Of a stretch of 6,943 nt of DNA, positions 1-6,133 are shown piece after piece. Made by a program: the position numbers and the translations under genes. This DNA is from an uncultured Campylobacter sp. (lineage in GTDB: Bacteria; Campylobacterota; Campylobacteria; Campylobacterales; Campylobacteraceae), in contig CALISV010000109.1 of the NCBI GenBank assembly GCA_938041615.1, forward strand, positions 1 through 6,943, in the 5' to 3' direction. The notes beneath the pieces are model-generated. The model was not told the origin of the DNA and searched no databases. It saw nothing but the letters and a program-made list of their open reading frames with translations. How positions within the stretch are numbered: position 1 is the stretch's first letter; each line of letters begins with the position of its first letter.

Positions 1-25
1 TTCAAAATATTGTAAGCCATAAAAA

Positions 26-33
26 GATAAAAT
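26..33 (+). promoter_or_regulatory. Likely -10 box of the tRNA-Ala promoter
   Basis: The octamer GATAAAAT fits the extended -10 form gnTAnaAT known for Campylobacter sigma-70 promoters. It lies 14 bases before the tRNA, so a start about 7 bases downstream gives a short leader. No convincing -35 hexamer is present at the right spacing, which is usual in this genus. The region upstream is cut by the window edge. Confidence 0.5.
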
Positions 34-47
34 GCCAAAATCTATTT

Positions 48-123
<76 letters not shown>

Positions 124-229
124 TCTTTTAAATTTCTCCCCAAATTTTGCTCCATCAAAAAAACTTTGATTAATTTATATTTTATAGTTAATATCTCAAT
201 CCTTGAAAATAGTATTTTAAGCTTGCTTG

Positions 230-238
230 TGTTAGTAT
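230..238 (+). promoter_or_regulatory. Possible extended -10 promoter for the regulator-kinase pair
   Basis: TGTTAGTAT has a TGn extension followed by TAGTAT, which matches TATAAT at four of six positions. It lies 25 bases upstream of the regulator ATG and would give a leader of roughly 20 bases. No -35 hexamer is well placed. This is the best candidate in the 124-263 gap, which is otherwise plain AT-rich DNA with no gene. A weak GGGA at 255-258 serves as the ribosome binding site of the regulator. Confidence 0.25.
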
Positions 239-263
239 CGGCAAAATTTAGTACGGGAAAAAG

Positions 264-959
264 ATGCAAGATTACTCAATTTTAGACGTTTTATCCAATA
301 AAAAAGTCCTTTGTTTAGAGGATGAACCTTATATATTAAAAAATATGATCGACTCTCTCGAGCTGTTTTTTGCCGAAGTAAAAGGCGTAAGCGACGGCAT
401 CGAGGCGCTAGACGAGGCTATGAGCGGCTCGTACGACGCGCTCGTCCTAGACGTCAGCGTCCCGCACATGGACGGTCTAGAGGTAGCTAAAAAGATCCGC
501 TCCGCAAACCGCAAAATCCCTATCGTCATCATTTCAAGCCACACCGAGCAGGAGTATTTGTGGCGCGCCGTCGAGCTAAAGATCACGAGATATCTCTCAA
601 AGCCCTACGATAAAGACACGTTTATAAAAGCGCTAGAAGACGTCGCGATGGAGCTTATCGACCATACGCCGATGTTTAGTATCAACGACGACCTCAAATA
701 CGACTTTAGTAAAAAAATCATATACATAAAGGAAGAGGCCTGTCGCCTCTCCAAAAGCGAGAGCAAGCTTTTGGAGTATTTTTTAAACAACAAAAATCAA
801 ACGATCACTTACGAGCAGCTGTTTGACTACATGTGGGAATTTGAACAGCCGACCAAAGAAGCCATCAAAACCATCGTAAAAGAGCTGCGCCGCAAGATCG
901 GCAAAGACATGATCAAAAATTTATACGGCGTAGGATATCTATGTGAAGTCCAAATTTAA
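264..959 (+). CDS. mccR: OmpR/PhoB-family response regulator of the sulfite reduction (mcc) operon
   Basis: A 231-residue cytoplasmic DNA-binding response regulator of usual family length. The receiver domain (about 13-128) has the acidic pair E19/D20, phospho-acceptor D63 in LVLDVSVPHMDG, the switch residue S91, Y110, and K113 in the SKP motif. The C-terminal winged-helix domain (about 140-231) has a recognition helix near 197-212, rich in K and R, and ends in the hairpin motif GVGYL. The next gene, a sensor kinase, overlaps it by 17 bases, so they are a cognate pair and probably translationally coupled. By position next to the octaheme cytochrome it matches the regulator of the W. succinogenes mcc locus. 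The probable target is the mccA promoter, where a tandem repeat is seen. The family is certain; the symbol and target are inferred from context. Confidence 0.85.
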   Translation: MQDYSILDVLSNKKVLCLEDEPYILKNMIDSLELFFAEVKGVSDGIEALDEAMSGSYDALVLDVSVPHMDGLEVAKKIRSANRKIPIVIISSHTEQEYLWRAVELKITRYLSKPYDKDTFIKALEDVAMELIDHTPMFSINDDLKYDFSKKIIYIKEEACRLSKSESKLLEYFLNNKNQTITYEQLFDYMWEFEQPTKEAIKTIVKELRRKIGKDMIKNLYGVGYLCEVQI

Positions 960-2382
960 ATTTATCATCCTGCTGCTCGTCGTTTTGTACGGCGCCATTA
1001 CCGTTTTGGTTTTTAACTTTTACCGCGATCTTGCGCTAAAAGACGCCAAGCAGGAGGCCGTTTACGTGCTAGATGCGATGAACGGCATACGCGACTACAT
1101 CTCTACCGTCCAGCGCCCGCTCATAGATGAGTTAAAAGATCACGGCGCGATAGACAAAGACCTTTTTGATCCCAGACTCATGTCCTCATCCTACATCACG
1201 CGTCAAATTTACAAAATCCAGCTCGCTAAAAAAAACATAAACTACGACTACAGGCTAACGGCGACGAATCCGCTAAATCCCGAACACGAAGGCACGGAAT
1301 TTGAAAATGAAATTTTAGAAGGGTTTAAGGAGGGCAAATACGAGGTCTACTCTGACGTAATCAAAGACCAAAACGCCTCGTACTTTTTCGTCGGCCTTCC
1401 TATAAAAAACTCCCACCCGTCATGCGTCGAGTGCCACAGCATAAACAGCGCGCCTAAAAAAATGCTCGAACAATACGGAAATTTAAATAATTTCGAGGGC
1501 AAAGTCGGCGACACGATAGCGATGGTGAGCTTTAAAATCCCGGTAAAAAGTATTTTGCTCTATCACAAGCAAGAATTTATAGTTAGCGGCGTGGCGATCA
1601 CGGCGATCTTTGCGGCGTTTTTATTTTTCGTTTATAAAATCCACAAAGGCAACGAAAAAACCAAGATGCAAAACGAGCTTTTGATGATAAATCAAAGCCG
1701 CCTAGCCTCGATGGGCGAAATGATCGGCAATATCTCGCACCAGTGGCGTCAGCCTCTAGCGCAGATCAGCTCGACTCTGGTAAATTTGGAGCTTTACTCC
1801 GAGCGAGGCAAACTAAGCGAGCAGAGGCTAAAAGAGGCCATCGAAGAGGCAAACGAGCAGGTCAAATTTATGTCTGACACTATCGAGGACTTTAAAAATT
1901 TCTTTAATCCAAATATGCCAAAGAGCGAATTTGACGTAAAACAGGCCATAGAACAGGCTTGTAAAATTTTAAACGCGACGCTCAAAAAGCACGTCATCGA
2001 CGTAAAAGTCGAGATAAAAGAAAATTTTACGCTTTACGGAAATATAAACGAGCTCATTCAAATTTTAATCAATGTTATGAATAACGCTAAAGAAGCATTT
2101 TTAAACGCGCCGCAAGAGCGGGCGCAAGCAAACCGATGGCAAATTTTAATAACCGCCCTTTTGCAAAACGGCGAGCGAGCGATAACGCTCGAAAATAACG
2201 CCGGTAATATAGATAAAGGCGTGATAAATAAAATTTTCAAGCCGCATTTTACTACGAAAAAGTCAGGCAGCGGGCTTGGACTATATATGAGTAAGGTAAT
2301 AGCCGAAAAAAATAACGCCCGAATTTATGCGCAAAATATAAATAACGGCGTAGTATTTACTATTAAATTTAAAAATTCATAA
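943..2382 (+). CDS. mccS: Membrane sensor histidine kinase with a periplasmic c-type heme motif
   Basis: A 479-residue inner-membrane kinase. It starts at GTG, preceded by AGGA at 932-935 with 7 bases spacing, inside the end of the regulator gene. Residues 1-6 are basic, TM1 is about 7-26, the periplasmic region about 27-210 and TM2 about 211-231. The periplasmic part resembles the DUF3365/Tll0287-like sensor domain and ends with one heme c motif, C161-V-E-C164-H165. The cytoplasmic part has the phospho-acceptor H266 in GNISHQWRQPL, the N box (N377, N381, A382) and the G2 box (GSGLGL, 442-447). The G1 box is odd: E-N418-N-A-G-N, where D-N-A-G-G is expected, so the adenine-contacting Asp is Asn. 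It probably phosphorylates the overlapping regulator in response to sulfite or respiratory state; the signal is inferred. Ordinary domain order and intact H and G2 motifs argue against a broken gene. Confidence 0.83.
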   Translation: MKSKFKFIILLLVVLYGAITVLVFNFYRDLALKDAKQEAVYVLDAMNGIRDYISTVQRPLIDELKDHGAIDKDLFDPRLMSSSYITRQIYKIQLAKKNINYDYRLTATNPLNPEHEGTEFENEILEGFKEGKYEVYSDVIKDQNASYFFVGLPIKNSHPSCVECHSINSAPKKMLEQYGNLNNFEGKVGDTIAMVSFKIPVKSILLYHKQEFIVSGVAITAIFAAFLFFVYKIHKGNEKTKMQNELLMINQSRLASMGEMIGNISHQWRQPLAQISSTLVNLELYSERGKLSEQRLKEAIEEANEQVKFMSDTIEDFKNFFNPNMPKSEFDVKQAIEQACKILNATLKKHVIDVKVEIKENFTLYGNINELIQILINVMNNAKEAFLNAPQERAQANRWQILITALLQNGERAITLENNAGNIDKGVINKIFKPHFTTKKSGSGLGLYMSKVIAEKNNARIYAQNINNGVVFTIKFKNS

Positions 2383-2394
2383 TTTATTAAATTT

Positions 2395-2419
2395 CCCCTT
2401 TTTTCGCCCCCTTTTTACG
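2395..2419 (+). promoter_or_regulatory. Tandem direct repeat upstream of mccA, candidate regulator binding site
   Basis: Two copies, CCCCTTTTTTCG (2395-2406) and CCCCTTTTTACG (2408-2419), match at 11 of 12 positions and start 13 bases apart. They lie 61-85 bases upstream of the mccA ATG in the 97-base gap after the kinase gene. OmpR-family regulators bind head-to-tail repeats near -35, so this is the natural MccR operator candidate. A weak -10-like TATGAA (2434-2439) follows at a spacing that would put the second copy on the -35 region. The repeat is seen directly; the function is inferred. Confidence 0.4.
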
Positions 2420-2467
2420 ATAGCATTATCAGTATGAAATCTTTTTGATTTTAGATCCAAAATTTAT

Positions 2468-2475
2468 AAGGAGGG
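2468..2475 (+). promoter_or_regulatory. Very strong ribosome binding site of mccA
   Basis: AAGGAGGG ends 4 bases before the ATG at 2480 and includes a full match to the anti-Shine-Dalgarno complement. It is much the strongest site in the window (others are AGGA, TAAGG, GGAG and GGGGG), which fits a cytochrome made in large amounts. It also fixes the mccA start. Confidence 0.85.
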
Positions 2476-2479
2476 CGCA

Positions 2480-4546
2480 ATGAGGAATTTAAGTAAAACC
2501 TTATTAGGTTTGCTTATGGGCGTTAGCGTCTTCGCATCGCAAGCCTGTTGCGAAGAACACAACATGCAGATGTCTCAACAAGCGCGAGACGTCATAGCAA
2601 ACCCAAAAGGTACGCTTCAAAGTAGAGGCGTAATATCCTTGCAAGACTACATCGTAGAAGAGCAAGAGATGTATGAGTGGCTGTTTAAAAACCACCCGAT
2701 TTTCACAAAATACGGCGGTAAAACAGTCGGTAAACTAGACGTTCACGACCGTGGACTTGAGTGGCTTGCCGAAGGTCACGGCTTTGACATGTCAAAAGCT
2801 AGTAAAAGAGACGGCGGTAAAGGCTACAGCTCTATGATGTATAGGATACCTGCGGGTTCGTCTTTGCAGTTTCCTAACAAATTCGTAGGATCTGAAAAGT
2901 GCGGCGAGTGCCACCCTGCGCAGTACGAGGTATGGAGCAGATCGCGCCACGCCACTACTATCCGCTTCCCTGGCGAGCACCCAGAGGTTAACAACAACCT
3001 AACCGATCCGGTATTTAGCCCGGATACTGCGTCTATCTTGCCTCAAGGTATTACTCCGGACGTTATTTACGCGACAGTCGGACACCTAAGAACCAAATTC
3101 GGCTACGTAGACGCGTGGTTGCTGCGAGGAACTTACCACGTAGAGGGCGGTTTGCTACGAGACGGCACAGGTCAGATTGTAGCAGGCGGTAACCAATTCC
3201 AAAGAACTTGGGCGTTAAATTTAACTCCCGAAACAGTTAAGAAAATCAAAGATTTCGTTCCTGATTTCCCAGAAACTTTAGCTGACTATGGCGATAACGG
3301 CGGATACGTCAGAGGTCTAGCCTCATATGCCGCTAAATACAAAAAGTCAATGTTCTTCCAAGCAAACGGCTCTTACTGCGAAGTTTGCCACCCGTTCAAA
3401 TTTGACTTTAAAACTAAGAAAGAGTTCTATGCGGCTCTTGGTAATGCCAAAGAGCTTCAAAAGCACACTATCTCTAAAGGCGTAAGCTGTGAGGAGTGTC
3501 ACGGAGCCGGCGGTCACCTTGACGGAGCTACAAACTTTAGAACATCAAACTGCGAACGCTGTCACCAAAGATTTAACTATAGCCCAGACCTAGCTAGAGC
3601 CAATCCTCTAAACCAAGGCAAGCTTGACCTATCTCTAAGCTCTAAATTTAAATCAATGGGACCAGGATGCGGATCTGAGGGTTCACAATCATACTTTACC
3701 GCTCACTACGATAAAGGTATGCGCTGCACCACTTGCCACGATCCACACGATAACACAGGTCCGGTTGTAGGCGACAAGACTATCAAAGGCGTAAACTATA
3801 ACTCAGAGCAAGGCTACCTAAGCGCGCTTTACACTAAACCAAAAATCAGAAAAGATTGTCAAGATTGCCACAAAGAGCAAGCATATATCGCTTCTAGAGC
3901 CGATACGCATAAAGATAATACTTGCGCATCTTGCCATATGCCGTTCATGATGAGCTGCGAGAACTTCTACGCTATCCAGTTCCAAGACAACGCTGGATTT
4001 GATACTCAAAGAAGATCTCACATCTGGAAGATCGACGTAGATCCTGCTAGAAAATCTCTAGTTGCGGGCGATGCTGCTAAAGGACCAAGAGACACTAAAG
4101 ATTGGCACTTCCAAAGAGATAAAAACGGACACAACTTCGTTGACCTAATGTGGGCGTGCGCTAGAACGTCTTGGGCGGATAAAGATATGCAAGATACTAA
4201 AGGCTGCCACAGCCCTGTACTATCTGAGCTAAAACCTACCCTACACTTCAAGAATCAAAAACAGGTTTACGACGAAGTAATGGGATGGCAAACTCCTGTT
4301 AAAAACGACTTCTCTCAAGTCAAAATCGGTATCGAGGGACTTTACGCTATCTTAGAAACTAAGAAACTAAGCCCTAGCGATAAGACGAGAGTTTATGAGC
4401 TAATCGAAAAAGCGCAAGACACAGTCGACTTGCTACAAAAAGACGGCTCATGGGGTATGCACGGCTTTAAATATACAAAACAAAGACTCGACGCTTCTAA
4501 AGAGTACATCAAAGAAGCCCAAAGAATCATAAACAACAATTTATGA
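2480..4546 (+). CDS. mccA: Octaheme cytochrome c sulfite reductase MccA (heme c-copper type)
   Basis: A 688-residue periplasmic enzyme expected to reduce sulfite to sulfide with six electrons. A Sec signal peptide (basic start, hydrophobic 8-19) is probably cleaved after A19 or A22. Seven CXXCH motifs begin at C141, C300, C337, C358, C416, C460 and C482. The eighth is C560-X15-C576-H577, the hallmark of MccA, which in W. succinogenes needs a special heme lyase (CcsA1). Two non-heme cysteines, C397 and C493, match the copper ligands I recall as C399/C495 in the W. succinogenes structure. With the same shift of two, Y121, K206, Y283, Y299, R364 and K391 match recalled active-site residues Y123, K208, Y285, Y301, R366 and K393. 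It is not NrfA, since there is no CXXCK. Octaheme hydroxylamine oxidoreductase or tetrathionate reductase is less likely because of CX15CH. Codon use (many AGA, CTA, GCT) suggests high expression. Confidence 0.95.
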   Translation: MRNLSKTLLGLLMGVSVFASQACCEEHNMQMSQQARDVIANPKGTLQSRGVISLQDYIVEEQEMYEWLFKNHPIFTKYGGKTVGKLDVHDRGLEWLAEGHGFDMSKASKRDGGKGYSSMMYRIPAGSSLQFPNKFVGSEKCGECHPAQYEVWSRSRHATTIRFPGEHPEVNNNLTDPVFSPDTASILPQGITPDVIYATVGHLRTKFGYVDAWLLRGTYHVEGGLLRDGTGQIVAGGNQFQRTWALNLTPETVKKIKDFVPDFPETLADYGDNGGYVRGLASYAAKYKKSMFFQANGSYCEVCHPFKFDFKTKKEFYAALGNAKELQKHTISKGVSCEECHGAGGHLDGATNFRTSNCERCHQRFNYSPDLARANPLNQGKLDLSLSSKFKSMGPGCGSEGSQSYFTAHYDKGMRCTTCHDPHDNTGPVVGDKTIKGVNYNSEQGYLSALYTKPKIRKDCQDCHKEQAYIASRADTHKDNTCASCHMPFMMSCENFYAIQFQDNAGFDTQRRSHIWKIDVDPARKSLVAGDAAKGPRDTKDWHFQRDKNGHNFVDLMWACARTSWADKDMQDTKGCHSPVLSELKPTLHFKNQKQVYDEVMGWQTPVKNDFSQVKIGIEGLYAILETKKLSPSDKTRVYELIEKAQDTVDLLQKDGSWGMHGFKYTKQRLDASKEYIKEAQRIINNNL

Positions 4547-4555
4547 TGCGATTAC

Positions 4556-4579
4556 GGACGCCGCAAAAGTGCGGCGTCC
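4556..4579 (+). other. Perfect GC-rich stem-loop between mccA and mccB
   Basis: GGACGCCGC (4556-4564) pairs perfectly with GCGGCGTCC (4571-4579). Adding the A4565-T4570 pair gives a 10-base-pair stem with an AAAG tetraloop. It begins 10 bases after the mccA stop. The sequence after it, AAATTTAATAAGG, has no T run, so it is not a standard intrinsic terminator. It ends 8 bases before the mccB ribosome binding site (TAAGG, 4588-4592). It more likely protects the 3' end of mccA mRNA or dampens read-through, letting the cytochrome be made in excess over MccBCD. A leaky terminator is the alternative. Confidence 0.75.
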
Positions 4580-4599
4580 AAATTTAATAAGGTAAATTT

Positions 4600-5412
4600 A
4601 TGCGTTTTAAACTTAGCAAAAACCCGATTTTAGCTCTTTGCCTAACGGCCGGTTGCGTCTTGTGCGCTAGCGCGGCGGATAAAGAGGCGATGACGCAAGA
4701 GCAAAAAGAATCATACAGTATCGGAATTTCAACCGGAACATATATCTCCGCACAACTAAAAAAACAAGAAAGCTTAGGCGTTAAATTTGACAGCAAGGCT
4801 ATTTTAGACGGTTTTGCAGATGCCTTTAAAAAAGAACAAAAACTAACGGACGAAGAAATAATCTCTCTACTCAATCAAAGGGACGAAAAATTAAATAAGC
4901 TAACCCAAGACGCGCTTAAAAAAGCGCTTGAAAAAAATTTAAAAGAGGGCGAAGAATTTATGGCGAAAAACGCCAAAAACAAAAAGGTCAAAACGACTAA
5001 ATCAGGGCTTCAGTACGAAGTCATGGCAGTCGGCGACGGCGATAAGCCAAGACCTGAGAGCGTAGTCGCGCTAAACTATAAAGCTTACCTCATAAACGGC
5101 AAAGTTTTTGACGACACGTACTCTAGAAACGAGCCTGCGATCCTTTCTATGGTAAATTTAATAGACGGCCTACAAGAGGGCCTCATGATGATGAACGGTA
5201 ACTCAAAATATAAATTCGTCATCCCGTCTCACCTAGCTTACGGAGACGAGGGCGCAGACGAGATACCGGGCGGCTCGACGCTGATTTTTGAAGTCGAGCT
5301 AGTAAAGGCGCTAAAACCTGGCGAGCTAGCCGGCGCAGCCAAAAAACTAAGCGAAACTCAGCCGCGCAATTTCCATGGCGCGCATAGCCACGGAAGTAGC
5401 GTTGGTAGATAA
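4600..5412 (+). CDS. mccB: Periplasmic FKBP-type peptidyl-prolyl cis-trans isomerase MccB
   Basis: A 270-residue exported prolyl isomerase of the FkpA/Mip type. The signal peptide ends near A25 (ASA before ADK); a weak lipobox-like LTAGC at 15-19 makes a lipoprotein a minor alternative. Residues about 28-125 are a charged helical region like the FKBP N-terminal dimerisation domain. About 130-240 is the FKBP domain, with NYKAYL, GKVFDD (the F-D pair of the active site), IDGLQEGL, the AYGDEG loop and GSTLIFEVELV; the Trp on the floor of the FKBP12 pocket is Leu here. The tail holds three histidines, H259, H262 and H264. Its place directly after mccA, with TAAGG 7 bases before the ATG, matches the mcc cluster and suggests a role in folding or maturing MccA. 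Family is certain; substrate is inferred. Confidence 0.9.
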   Translation: MRFKLSKNPILALCLTAGCVLCASAADKEAMTQEQKESYSIGISTGTYISAQLKKQESLGVKFDSKAILDGFADAFKKEQKLTDEEIISLLNQRDEKLNKLTQDALKKALEKNLKEGEEFMAKNAKNKKVKTTKSGLQYEVMAVGDGDKPRPESVVALNYKAYLINGKVFDDTYSRNEPAILSMVNLIDGLQEGLMMMNGNSKYKFVIPSHLAYGDEGADEIPGGSTLIFEVELVKALKPGELAGAAKKLSETQPRNFHGAHSHGSSVGR

Positions 5413-5438
5413 ATTTAGGATATTTAATCCATACGGAT

Positions 5439-5445
5439 GGAGAAG
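5439..5445 (+). promoter_or_regulatory. Ribosome binding site that decides the mccC start
   Basis: GGAGAAG at 5439-5445 sits just before the ATG at 5449 (6 bases after GGAG). The in-frame ATG at 5437 overlaps this site and has only AGGA at 5417-5420, 16 bases away. Starting at 5449 also puts the twin-arginine motif at residues 7-8, a normal place for a Tat signal. Confidence 0.7.
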
Positions 5446-5448
5446 AAT

Positions 5449-6132
5449 ATGAAAGAGCAAAATACAAGAAGGACGTTTTTTAAATTCCTTGCTTCGGGCG
5501 CGGCGGTTGCGGGAGCGACTAGCGTACTGGGCAAGAGTATAAATTTAGACGCCCCTACGGAAAACGGCAAAAAGCCGCACTACGGCATGATCTTTGATCA
5601 GAACAAATGCGTCGGCTGTACCGACTGCGAGATCGCCTGTAAAAAGGTAAATTCGGTTCCGAAAGGTCAGATGAGGCTTTTTATCCAGGATAAAACCGAT
5701 CCGCTAAATTTGAAAGAAAAGCGCTACGTCAGGGTTTCTTGCCAGCAGTGCGAGGATGCGCCGTGCGTGACCGTTTGCCCGACGAAAGCCTGTCACAAGG
5801 ACGAAAAAACCGGCATCACGACGATGAACACCGACGACTGTATCGCCTGTAAATACTGCATCGTAGCCTGTCCTTACGACGTGCGCTTTATAAACCACGA
5901 AACAAGAGCCGCAGAGAGCTGCAACTTCTGCTTGGATACGAATTTAAAAGACGGTCACGAACCGGCCTGCATCGAGGCGTGCAGATACGAGGCGATCGTA
6001 TTTGGCGATCTAAACGACGAAGGCTCGCACATCAGCAAGCTACTTCGCGTAAAAGACAGCCTGCGCATGCATCCTGAGTGCGGCACGAAGCCGAGCCTGC
6101 GCTATATTCCTGCGGTTAAATTGGGGGTGTGA
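5449..6132 (+). CDS. mccC: Tat-exported four-cluster [4Fe-4S] ferredoxin-like subunit MccC (NrfC family)
   Basis: A 227-residue NrfC/PsrB-type electron transfer subunit. The N-terminus is a twin-arginine signal, TRRTFFKF at 6-13, followed by a mild hydrophobic stretch (about 14-28), so the folded Fe-S protein should be exported. Sixteen cysteines in four sets fit four [4Fe-4S] clusters: C54/57/60/64, C98/101/106/110, C131/134/137/141 and C158/161/174/178 (the last CX2CX12CX3C). C115 and C211 are extra. It should carry electrons from MccD to MccA on the periplasmic face. The gene follows mccB after 36 bases and ends 1 base before mccD, so the C-D pair is tightly coupled. Sequence alone cannot separate it from NrfC, but the neighbours decide. 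A start at 5437 would add four residues and is less likely. Confidence 0.9.
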   Translation: MKEQNTRRTFFKFLASGAAVAGATSVLGKSINLDAPTENGKKPHYGMIFDQNKCVGCTDCEIACKKVNSVPKGQMRLFIQDKTDPLNLKEKRYVRVSCQQCEDAPCVTVCPTKACHKDEKTGITTMNTDDCIACKYCIVACPYDVRFINHETRAAESCNFCLDTNLKDGHEPACIEACRYEAIVFGDLNDEGSHISKLLRVKDSLRMHPECGTKPSLRYIPAVKLGV

Positions 6133-6133
6133 T

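Noticed and set aside
130..147. Possible hairpin AAATTT-CTCCCC-AAATTT after the tRNA
   Set aside because: The six-base stem is all A-T and AAATTT is self-complementary and frequent in this DNA; only TTTT follows, so a terminator is not supported.
2465..2470. TATAAG as a -10 box of mccA
   Set aside because: It overlaps the ribosome binding site, so a transcript from it would lack that site.
2480..4546. NrfA nitrite reductase, octaheme tetrathionate reductase or hydroxylamine oxidoreductase as identity
   Set aside because: There is no CXXCK motif, and CX15CH plus the C397/C493 pair and the FKBP-NrfC-NrfD neighbours fit MccA.
4912..4927. Hairpin GCGCTT-AAAA-AAGCGC in mccB
   Set aside because: It lies in a Lys/Leu/Ala-rich coiled region of the coding sequence, has no T run after it, and is likely incidental.
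5437..5448. Upstream ATG as the start of mccC
   Set aside because: Its nearest AGGA is 16 bases away, and the good GGAGAAG site serves the ATG at 5449.
329..5898. Many antisense open frames of 60-96 codons inside the mcc genes
   Set aside because: Each is opposite a well-supported gene, has unlikely composition, and is explained by stop avoidance in the sense strand.
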